A stretch of 45,269 bases of DNA from a virus, in IMG/VR virus record IMGVR_UViG_3300045825_000495, positions 1 through 45,269 of that record, one strand, 5' to 3'. This document shows positions 39,239-45,269 of the stretch, in pieces. Positions within the stretch are counted from its first letter, which is position 1; each line of letters begins with the position of its first letter. The notes beneath the pieces are model-generated. The model saw nothing but the letters and a program-made list of their open reading frames with translations, did no database searches and was not told where the DNA came from. The translations under genes were made by a program, and so were the position numbers.

Positions 39239-39483
39239 TAATCTTTCTTGAATCTTGCATACTGGATTTTTTCCGTAGGGATTATAATAAGATCACCTTT
39301 ACGTGTAAGGGTAATTTCTTTTTCTTTGAAATTATATATCATCTGATATTGATTACCAAGAATATCATTGATTGTTCTTTGATAAAAACTATCAAATGAC
39401 TCATTCTTAAAAACAATTTTTACATCATCTACATCAATGATATAGTTTCGTGTTTTTCTCTCAATTGTTACTTTGATTTTCAT
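39238..39483 (-). CDS. Hypothetical protein, 81 aa
   Basis: A beta-rich, charged protein (MKIKVTIERKTRNYIIDVDD). Its ATG overlaps the stop of the gene upstream. Function unknown. Confidence 0.7.
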   Translation of the reverse strand: MKIKVTIERKTRNYIIDVDDVKIVFKNESFDSFYQRTINDILGNQYQMIYNFKEKEITLTRKGDLIIIPTEKIQYARFKKD

Positions 39484-39755
39484 TAGATTCTTTCAACTAA
39501 TGAATATGTAACACCTGCGTAACCATTTGCCGCCGAGTTGTTAACTGCATTGTTCAAGTTTTTAACGAGAATAGAAACTGATTTAGGATTACAATTGATT
39601 TTTGCATTTCCTTTTTCATTTTGGTAAGACTGACCACATTCAAGTGTATAACCGTATGCTTTAATCAATTCTTCCAATGTACCTTCTTGATATGATTTAC
39701 TATCATTACGGTGACGACGACTTTCGATTTTGAATATTTTCGGTGCTTTTGCCAT
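39483..39755 (-). CDS. Hypothetical protein, 90 aa
   Basis: A basic N-terminus (KAPKIFKIESRRHRNDSKSY) and an Asn/Ala-rich C-terminal half. The type is familiar from other phages but has no name I trust. GAAGGATTGA precedes the ATG; the promoter is at 39783-39800. Confidence 0.72.
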   Translation of the reverse strand: MAKAPKIFKIESRRHRNDSKSYQEGTLEELIKAYGYTLECGQSYQNEKGNAKINCNPKSVSILVKNLNNAVNNSAANGYAGVTYSLVERI

Positions 39756-39782
39756 AATTCAATCCTTCTTATTAATACAACA

Positions 39783-39800
39783 ATTATATCATATTAAATT
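39783..39800 (-). promoter_or_regulatory. Recurrent extended -10 promoter
   Basis: TTAAATTTAATA then TGATATAAT, upstream of the 90-residue gene. Confidence 0.7.
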
Positions 39801-39804
39801 TAAG

Positions 39805-39924
39805 TTATCTTGACTGATTTGATTTAATTAGATCAATTAAGGATGTTCTTGGTTGTTTATGAATTATGATAGCCCATCCGATTGATAAAATAATACCAAT
39901 GACAAATAAAACTGTATCGATCAT
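39805..39924 (-). CDS. Tiny membrane protein, 39 aa
   Basis: MIDTVLFVIGIILSIGWAII then a short soluble tail (IHKQPRTSLIDLIKSNQSR). AAAGGGGTTAAT precedes the ATG. Follows the DUF401-like gene. Confidence 0.65.
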   Translation of the reverse strand: MIDTVLFVIGIILSIGWAIIIHKQPRTSLIDLIKSNQSR

Positions 39925-39934
39925 ATTAACCCCT

Positions 39935-40996
39935 TTAAAACTTAAATGTAAATGCGCCGGCAACAAGAAGAAGCAATATTGACCAACTTATCAACGCTGT
40001 GTAATAAACGGTTAATGATGTGCCAAAATATCTTTTACCAATCATAACACAGTCATGAGCAGGCGACAGTAGATATCCAACATAATCAAGCGCAAAGAAC
40101 CATAATAGATAAGGCAAACCAAAGACTGTTGTCATCATAACAGTTATAGCAGCAAACTTTCCGTCACTTCCCATACTGAACGAGCCTGCGAATGTGATTA
40201 TGCTTATAATCAACATACCTTTAAACGTACTTGGATCTAATCCTGTTGAAGTAATTGATTGTTCAATCCATTCTCTATGTTCTTGCATATATCCTGATGT
40301 TATCAATACAACAGATATGATTAATAATGTTTTCCAATTGATATATGAATTTAACACTTTATAATCATATGTTTCTGTAATAATAATATAATATGATACA
40401 AGCATACCAAATATTGAAAATACTAAAGTTGTACCTTCTCCCCCAAAATACATATAACTAAATATCGCAATAATGAAAGGAAGAACATACATTAAGAAAT
40501 CCCAAGGATTTATACTTGGATGAGCTTCTATATTCACCTCATGTTCATCGATCATAAACCATGCATATAATCCTATAAACAATGCACTTACCAGAAGTAA
40601 AGGCCATATCATTCCTATCCATGCGCTGTATCCTAAACCAAACGCAGCCATAGGCAATAATACAGGTTTTTCAATAGGTGACCACATATAAAAATGATGC
40701 GTAGTTAAGAAATCAATTATCCCTAACTTCTTTCGTGAGTCGTTATTATCATGCTCAGATCCGCAACAATTTGACTTTGATGTAGCAGTATCGAGAATAC
40801 TTGCACTTACAGTAGAGCGTCCTTCAATAGGAATAATACCGCTCACAAGACTGAGCATGATAATAACGACACGATTACTTTTGAATCGTGTCTTTAACCA
40901 TCCGTATGTAGAATTAAACAAATTGTGTTCTTTAACAATACCAGCGATAATCATTATTGTAAATAGAACAAAAACATATATTAAGTCATCAAACAT
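39935..40996 (-). CDS. DUF401-like polytopic membrane protein
   Basis: A 353-residue protein with about nine membrane segments. The C-terminal block GYLLSPAHDCVMIGKRYFGT resembles the SPxH-C...YF signature of the DUF401 transporter-like family (related to anion/dicarboxylate exchangers). A charged loop with Cys pair (SKSNCCGSEHDNNDSRKK) follows the second segment. It may move an ion or metabolite across the host membrane. Such a protein is unusual in a phage. AAGG lies upstream of the start region. Confidence 0.7.
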   Translation of the reverse strand: MFDDLIYVFVLFTIMIIAGIVKEHNLFNSTYGWLKTRFKSNRVVIIMLSLVSGIIPIEGRSTVSASILDTATSKSNCCGSEHDNNDSRKKLGIIDFLTTHHFYMWSPIEKPVLLPMAAFGLGYSAWIGMIWPLLLVSALFIGLYAWFMIDEHEVNIEAHPSINPWDFLMYVLPFIIAIFSYMYFGGEGTTLVFSIFGMLVSYYIIITETYDYKVLNSYINWKTLLIISVVLITSGYMQEHREWIEQSITSTGLDPSTFKGMLIISIITFAGSFSMGSDGKFAAITVMMTTVFGLPYLLWFFALDYVGYLLSPAHDCVMIGKRYFGTSLTVYYTALISWSILLLLVAGAFTFKF

Positions 40997-41277
40997 CAGT
41001 ACAAACCTCTCATTATTTTTTTGCCATCTTCACTCATCTCATCAAATCGTTTTATCGATTCTGCAACCCATGAGTCCCAATCTGCAAGGTATTTACGCCA
41101 CATAAAAGTTAAGCGAGGCATACCAACGAGTAACACAGGACTCATCTGTCTTGTGTACATATCGGTAATTTTGTCATTTACCTCATCGAATTTGTTATTG
41201 AATAACATTTCTCGAATATCAATATATAGAGGTAACAATGTCTCAACGCCCTGCACCCTTTGTTGTTCTTCGATCAT
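40996..41277 (-). CDS. Hypothetical protein, 93 aa
   Basis: A soluble helical protein with Met- and Arg-rich segments (MPRLTFMWRKYLADWDSW). Its ATG overlaps the stop of the membrane protein gene (AGATGATC). Directly precedes the DUF401-like gene. Confidence 0.7.
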   Translation of the reverse strand: MIEEQQRVQGVETLLPLYIDIREMLFNNKFDEVNDKITDMYTRQMSPVLLVGMPRLTFMWRKYLADWDSWVAESIKRFDEMSEDGKKIMRGLY

Positions 41278-41777
41278 CTTGATGCAATATCCGTGATTTT
41301 ATCATAAACCTTTCCAAATGCTGCAACGATATTTTTCGCTGTACGGACAAGAAAATCTGATGAAAAATAAACAATGATTGAAATAGGCCAGTAAAGAATC
41401 CACAATACAATATCATCAAGTTTGTCTTTAATTTCAGGTGCTTCCCATTCACGAATTTTATCACCATTTTTCTCAGCACGTGCAGATTTTTCCAACCAGT
41501 AGACCCGTTTCGCACGAACATATCTGTACCATTTAACAAATGACCATATTGTACCAGCAAGAAAATAACCAATGAATGAATAAAGAACACCCATGAACGT
41601 CAACTGGCGTACATCAATAAGACTGTCCCATTGCAATCCTGCGATTAACGCAATAAGTACAAGAACACCCGCATACGACTCAGAAGCGGCCAATCCTAGG
41701 AACAAAAACGCTCCTCCACAAATGAACAAAAGTTCATACCATACCATACCTGCAAACAATCCCATCAAGAATTCCAT
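41274..41777 (-). CDS. Membrane protein, 167 aa
   Basis: Several membrane segments (LMGLFAGMVWYELLFICGGA, GVLVLIALIAGLQW, FMGVLYSFIGYFLAGTIW, IVLWILYWPISIIVYF) with a charged cytoplasmic stretch between (RAKRVYWLEKSARAEKNGDK). Part of the membrane-protein run. Function unknown. Confidence 0.78.
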   Translation of the reverse strand: MEFLMGLFAGMVWYELLFICGGAFLFLGLAASESYAGVLVLIALIAGLQWDSLIDVRQLTFMGVLYSFIGYFLAGTIWSFVKWYRYVRAKRVYWLEKSARAEKNGDKIREWEAPEIKDKLDDIVLWILYWPISIIVYFSSDFLVRTAKNIVAAFGKVYDKITDIASR

Positions 41778-41778
41778 A

Positions 41779-42210
41779 TTATTCCTTTTCGTATTTTTTT
41801 ATGTCTTTTTCACGTTGATCTGCACGTTTATCGTACAACTTCTTGCCCTTACACAGACACAATTTTAACTTAACTCTTCCTTTGTCATTGATATAAATCT
41901 CTGACGGAATAAGAGTTAAGTTTTGATTAACCTTCATCTCATTGAATAAACGTGTAATCTGTTTTTTGTGTAACAACAATTTTCTTACACGTTTTTCCTC
42001 AAGGCGTTCATAAAACACTGCTTGTCCGTAAACAGGTATATGCATATCAAATAAGAAGATCTCGCCGTTTATTATTTTAGCGAAACTTCCCTTAATATTA
42101 CATAAATTTGATGCAATTTGTTTTACCTCGTATGACTTCAATTCGATTCCAACCTCAAGTTCAGAAAGAACTTCATACTCAAATGTGATTGAACGATTTT
42201 TCTGTATCAT
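41779..42210 (-). CDS. smpB: SmpB (SsrA-binding protein) with a shortened C-tail
   Basis: This 143-residue protein carries the SmpB core: LEVGIELKSYEVK (glycine-Glu tmRNA-binding face), FDMHIPVYGQ, RVRKLLLHKKQITRL, LTLIPSEIYINDKGRVKLKL and CKGKKLYDKR. In bacteria SmpB binds tmRNA and frees stalled ribosomes. After DKR only 14 residues remain (ADQREKDIKKYEKE), about seven fewer than E. coli, so residues matching the essential end of the E. coli tail are missing. It may therefore bind tmRNA without supporting full rescue. ATG 42210 has GAGGAAGGA. No tmRNA gene is seen nearby. Confidence 0.9.
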   Translation of the reverse strand: MIQKNRSITFEYEVLSELEVGIELKSYEVKQIASNLCNIKGSFAKIINGEIFLFDMHIPVYGQAVFYERLEEKRVRKLLLHKKQITRLFNEMKVNQNLTLIPSEIYINDKGRVKLKLCLCKGKKLYDKRADQREKDIKKYEKE

Positions 42211-42742
42211 ATTCCTTCCTCTTTAAGATTTTCTTTATTGCAACACCAAGTAGTATACTAAACATTCCTGCTTTCGAAAATACTCTTTTAGTAAATTTAA
42301 CAATTAGCATAATTCGTCTGTATGCATAACTTGATTTGATATAATTAACCAGCGCAACAAATTTCTCATAGAGATATTTAAACCACACAAATGTGAACAA
42401 TTTTTGTTTACCTCGCTCAAGTACCGCAAATGCAATGATAACGGGAATCATTGCAATTCCATACATAACTACACCTGCGATAACATGACCTTCAGCAAAG
42501 AAAGCAAATGAATATACTTCCACCAGTTTTGATAACCCATATATAGATACGAATGAAACCAAGATGAGATATCTGTTCATATTAAACTCGATGTAATCAA
42601 GTGCAATGACATAAAACTCATTTACATTTATTCGTTTATATACGGGGTTTGCCACCTTATCCCAAAGGATATGATCAAAGAAAATATATAATAATGCTAG
42701 GACGCCGATTAATACGTTTCTTAATTTTTTAATGATATACAT
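42179..42742 (-). CDS. Membrane protein, 187 aa
   Basis: At least four hydrophobic segments (NVLIGVLALLYIFF, YLILVSFVSIYGL, HVIAGVVMYGIAMIPVIIA, FSILLGVAIKKIL) with basic loops. The end overlaps the smpB start by 32 bases. Function unknown. Confidence 0.75.
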   Translation of the reverse strand: MYIIKKLRNVLIGVLALLYIFFDHILWDKVANPVYKRINVNEFYVIALDYIEFNMNRYLILVSFVSIYGLSKLVEVYSFAFFAEGHVIAGVVMYGIAMIPVIIAFAVLERGKQKLFTFVWFKYLYEKFVALVNYIKSSYAYRRIMLIVKFTKRVFSKAGMFSILLGVAIKKILKRKEYDTEKSFNHI

Positions 42743-42745
42743 ATG

Positions 42746-43966
42746 TTACCATTTTCGGAGGTTATTTCGATTGATATAACCATTAATTGAATTCATACGA
42801 CTTCCAAAGGTTTCATTATTAATGAAGAACCAAAACGCAATTCCTGATAGGATAAGATTGATAACGATAATCCATACCTCAACCGAGAAAGCAAGATCAA
42901 TATTACTTTCAAGGTATTTGAAGTCTTTCATGTGTGTACGAGTAAAATGAAGTGTAATCTCACGCTCATACTGTTTGACGAACTCATCGCTTGATACACT
43001 CATCCCAGTGTATATTTTTGTATTATCAACAAGGAAATCTGTATTCTTTGTCCATGCAATAATATCTGACCATACGATTGTCCCATTATCATCAACATTC
43101 ACAACAAGAATTGAATCGTTTTTTGAACCATTAACCCAGTAAGCTTTTAGTACTGCTGTAAAATCACGATCTTGACCTTTTACAATATAGATCAAAGGAT
43201 TTACTTGCTTTGTTGGTCCTACCACTGATGCAAAGTTTTCTAACTCACGCTCATTTTTACTTGTGTTTACGTATGCACCTTTAGCGGTAATAACACGATG
43301 AATTGTGCGTGAACCATAATCACACATCATTAACTCAGGGTAATCCATAAGTTGTCCTGCTTTCTTGTATTGCTCGATTTTTTGAGGCAATGTATCTGCA
43401 CGAACAATATTATTTGCCGCTTTTACGTAATTGATTTCTTCTGAAGAGGAAACCACAGGAACGATATCCGTAGGAACTACAACATATGCATTACCATCAC
43501 CATATGATACCTTATCTGATCGTGAAAGGTCTTTAAACGTTGCACCATACTTAGAACGTGCCTGTGAATATTCTGATTGTTCAATGTCAAGTGTACCACC
43601 GATAGTATTTGTCAGCTTCCAATAAGGTGCATGATAATCGTGACGAGTTTTATAAACAGTTGTACAAGTTTGATCTTTACCGGAACCACGACATTGTTGT
43701 TCTGTATAGTGAACTAACTCAGTCCATTCCTCATAATACGTAATTTTGCTAACACTTGAGTTGTAATAAACTTTTGAGTACAGTTTTGTCGTGGTTGCAA
43801 ACAATATCATGTATGCACCTGTTAAGACAACTACGGTAACCCCTAATTGAATTCCGAATTCTTTGATGTCGTAACGATGATCTGTTAGGACAAGGAATAA
43901 ACCAATCGCAAATGGAATTGCAATATTAACCCATAACATTGGGTTCTGAATCATAATATCAAACAT
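42746..43966 (-). CDS. Large membrane-anchored protein, 406 aa
   Basis: The start is ATG 43966 (MFDIMIQNP) with AAGGAAAGA; an upstream TTG would begin in the promoter. Two membrane segments near the N-terminus, a long extracytoplasmic-looking domain containing a Cys pair (QQCRGSGKDQTC), and a final membrane segment (FSVEVWIIVINLILSGIAFW). The pattern suggests an envelope protein with a central periplasmic domain. Function unknown. Confidence 0.78.
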   Translation of the reverse strand: MFDIMIQNPMLWVNIAIPFAIGLFLVLTDHRYDIKEFGIQLGVTVVVLTGAYMILFATTTKLYSKVYYNSSVSKITYYEEWTELVHYTEQQCRGSGKDQTCTTVYKTRHDYHAPYWKLTNTIGGTLDIEQSEYSQARSKYGATFKDLSRSDKVSYGDGNAYVVVPTDIVPVVSSSEEINYVKAANNIVRADTLPQKIEQYKKAGQLMDYPELMMCDYGSRTIHRVITAKGAYVNTSKNERELENFASVVGPTKQVNPLIYIVKGQDRDFTAVLKAYWVNGSKNDSILVVNVDDNGTIVWSDIIAWTKNTDFLVDNTKIYTGMSVSSDEFVKQYEREITLHFTRTHMKDFKYLESNIDLAFSVEVWIIVINLILSGIAFWFFINNETFGSRMNSINGYINRNNLRKW

Positions 43967-43992
43967 TTCTTTCCTTCTTTCTTGATACAATA

Positions 43993-44014
43993 ATTATATC
44001 ACAATAAACTTAAA
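43993..44014 (-). promoter_or_regulatory. Recurrent extended -10 promoter
   Basis: TTTAAGTTTATTG then TGATATAAT, upstream of the 406-residue membrane protein gene. Confidence 0.78.
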
Positions 44015-44020
44015 TTGAGA

Positions 44021-44239
44021 TTAATTGTATTCTTTGTCGAGAAAATCAATGACATCTTTTTTTGTCTTGAATTCAAACGTATGAAGTATAACAGTTTTTT
44101 TACCTGGTGCAATGACACGATATAGATCTTTGTCACCGTCTATTCGTGCTGAGTGAGGGAAGTTATTGTTTTTGAAGTAATCGAGGACAACTGACTTAAC
44201 GTTTAAGTTGCCTTCAATAATGATGTCTTTGAATTTCAT
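44021..44239 (-). CDS. Small protein with capsid-targeting-like N-terminus, 72 aa
   Basis: MKFKDIIIEGNL has the best T4-like prohead protease site of the window (IIE before Gly). AAGGAACAC and a late-type AATAAATA 22 bases upstream fit late expression. The remaining 60 residues form a small alpha/beta unit. It may be an internal head protein; unproven. Confidence 0.7.
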   Translation of the reverse strand: MKFKDIIIEGNLNVKSVVLDYFKNNNFPHSARIDGDKDLYRVIAPGKKTVILHTFEFKTKKDVIDFLDKEYN

Positions 44240-44260
44240 TTGTGTTCCTTGAGTTTTCAG

Positions 44261-44268
44261 TATTTATT
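44261..44268 (-). promoter_or_regulatory. Late-type promoter core AATAAATA
   Basis: AATAAATA on the minus strand, 22 bases before ATG 44239 and overlapping the stop of the LemA-like gene, the same arrangement as at 5530. Confidence 0.5.
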
Positions 44269-44830
44269 TACCGAACGCTCGTGGTGCTTGATCTATACCG
44301 GTATCCCATGTATCTTTGGTTTGTTTGGTTTCGATTACACGCTCCATTGTTTTTTTACAATCAGATGTTGGATAATTAAATACTGCTCCTGCGATGAAAC
44401 CTTTACCAGTAGAACCCAACCATGTTTGGTATTCTTGTGCTTTACTCAATCGTGAAGTTTGTGCATTTTGAATCGCTACAGTATTTTTCTCGTACATATC
44501 CATGAATTTTTCCCAAATCTTTGAGTCAATTTGTTGTGGATTTTCTTTAACGAATTGTGCCATCAATGCAGGTTTATCCGCATAACGTTTTACTTCTTCT
44601 TGAATCGCATTGATTTTTGTCTCACCGAAATTTTGAACTGTTAACCCAGCTGCGTCCATGATTTTATTCATGTTGCTGTAGATGTTCTGATTGTCTTTAT
44701 CAGAATATGTAATCGATGTCTCGAACTCATTCGCTGTAAACTTCGCACTAATAACATAAGAAACAATACCTACTGTTCCCAACACAATTGAAATCACAAA
44801 ACCTAAAACGATCTTTGTTGCTGTACTCAT
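44264..44830 (-). CDS. LemA-like membrane-anchored protein, 188 aa
   Basis: One N-terminal membrane segment (IVLGFVISIVLGTVGIVSYV), then a helical periplasmic or cytoplasmic domain with NQNIYSNMNKIMDAAGL-type repeats of small helices, reminiscent of LemA proteins. The ending DTGIDQAPRAFGK is unordered. AGGAAAGAAAG precedes the ATG. LemA assignment is tentative. Confidence 0.6.
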   Translation of the reverse strand: MSTATKIVLGFVISIVLGTVGIVSYVISAKFTANEFETSITYSDKDNQNIYSNMNKIMDAAGLTVQNFGETKINAIQEEVKRYADKPALMAQFVKENPQQIDSKIWEKFMDMYEKNTVAIQNAQTSRLSKAQEYQTWLGSTGKGFIAGAVFNYPTSDCKKTMERVIETKQTKDTWDTGIDQAPRAFGK

Positions 44831-44859
44831 CTTTCTTTCCTTGTTTTAATTTGACTGAT

Positions 44860-44868
44860 ATTGTAACA
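44860..44868 (-). promoter_or_regulatory. Promoter-like extended -10
   Basis: TGTTACAAT, a one-base variant of the recurrent -10, with an AAACTTATTA spacer, upstream of the LemA-like gene. Confidence 0.5.
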
Positions 44869-44887
44869 TAATAAGTTTAAAGAAACC

Positions 44888-45130
44888 TTATGATAATGCC
44901 GCTTCGATACCATTTACTTTACTTAGATCAATTAAATGACCACCGTAACGGAATGTTTTGTCTTTCTTATTAATGACACGACGAACTTCTTTTGTGTAAC
45001 CTTTTTCATACCAATATTTACTGGTATCTGTTACATTAAAAACAATCTTACCTCTGATAACTGTAACTAAATCAAGTTTATCGCCTCGAACTTCAAACTT
45101 TCCGCTCTCAGGTGCTTTTACTGTTGTCAT
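44888..45130 (-). CDS. Hypothetical protein, 80 aa
   Basis: A basic beta-rich protein (KFEVRGDKLDLVTVIRGKIV). AAGGATAGAAG precedes the ATG, and a TTGTATAAT promoter lies at 45158-45166. Function unknown. Confidence 0.72.
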   Translation of the reverse strand: MTTVKAPESGKFEVRGDKLDLVTVIRGKIVFNVTDTSKYWYEKGYTKEVRRVINKKDKTFRYGGHLIDLSKVNGIEAALS

Positions 45131-45157
45131 CTTCTATCCTTCTTTTCTTATACAATA

Positions 45158-45166
45158 ATTATACAA
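45158..45166 (-). promoter_or_regulatory. Promoter-like -10 element
   Basis: TTGTATAAT on the minus strand, upstream of the 80-residue gene. Confidence 0.5.
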
Positions 45167-45186
45167 TAAAGAAGCTTATAATATAA

Positions 45187-45269
45187 TTAAAGAATTTCTT
45201 TAGGTATAAGAATAATAATAGATTCAGTTGGTGTTTTTTCAATAACTGCAGTTTCATATTCACCATTGA
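45187..45269 (-). CDS. C-terminal end of an unknown gene; partial
   Basis: A minus-strand frame entering from beyond the window encodes the last 27 residues (NGEYETAVIEKTPTESIIIL then IPKEIL) and stops at 45187. Too short to identify. Confidence 0.5.
   Translation of the reverse strand, partial: NGEYETAVIEKTPTESIIILIPKEIL

Noticed and set aside
1-45269. CRISPR arrays, tRNA genes, tmRNA, insertion sequences, integrase or attachment sites
   Set aside because: I saw no repeat-spacer pattern, cloverleaf, transposase or integrase on either strand. Short RNA genes could be missed by eye.

Overview
This window is a piece of the genome of a large, AT-rich, T4-like tailed phage (myovirus type). The evidence is a set of T4-type core genes: family B DNA polymerase (gp43), both type II topoisomerase subunits (gp52, and gp39/60 as one chain), replicative helicase (gp41), clamp-loader small subunit (gp62), rIIA- and rIIB-like genes, RNA ligase 1, dCMP deaminase, T4-like late promoters (TATAAATA) and free-standing homing endonucleases. 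Nearly all genes lie on the minus strand in tightly packed, often overlapping operons. Only a three-gene lysis cassette (14.48-15.44 kb) lies on the plus strand. Many operons start from one recurring promoter, TTTAAG-T-rich-TGnTATAAT, with no classical -35 box. This resembles sigma70 promoters of Campylobacterota, so such a host is a reasonable but unproven guess.

Layout on the minus strand, by coordinate. 0-3 kb: a fractured DNA polymerase gene whose two parts carry the two halves of a split intein, with an eroded Vsr-like (EDxHD) homing endonuclease between them. 3-9.8 kb: topoisomerase medium subunit, HD hydrolase, Nudix hydrolase, small lipoproteins, dCMP deaminase, and late genes whose N-termini look like capsid-targeting signals. 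10-14.4 kb: a decayed stretch (one reading frame cut by TGA, one by a frameshift) around an HNH homing endonuclease flanked by 42-bp direct repeats, then the topoisomerase large subunit and a GIY-YIG-like endonuclease. 14.4-15.4 kb: divergent late promoters and the holin-like/i-spanin/o-spanin cassette. 15.4-19.8 kb: two very basic late proteins, helicase, DHH phosphoesterase, clamp loader. 19.7-23.2 kb: a phosphoribosyltransferase, FolE, a DpdA-like transglycosylase and QueE, which indicate 7-deazaguanine modification of the phage DNA.

23.3-30.9 kb: an AAA+ ATPase with an unknown partner, three small paralogues, an HD-polynucleotide kinase fusion, small envelope proteins, an interrupted reading frame, and RNA ligase 1. 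31-37 kb: rIIA-like, SprT-like, MazG-like, rIIB-like and a Pth2-type peptidyl-tRNA hydrolase. 37-45.3 kb: many small genes, a SpoT/MESH1-like hydrolase, a run of membrane proteins including a DUF401-like polytopic protein, a phage-encoded SmpB, and a LemA-like membrane protein.

The genes suggest several joint programmes: a replisome; base-modified DNA; tRNA and translation rescue (kinase-HD, RNA ligase, Pth2, SmpB); and envelope remodelling. Four promoters, those of topoisomerase, helicase, folE and queE, carry palindromes very close to the Fur-box consensus. This is the least expected regulatory signal here. All function calls come from reading motifs; no search was run.
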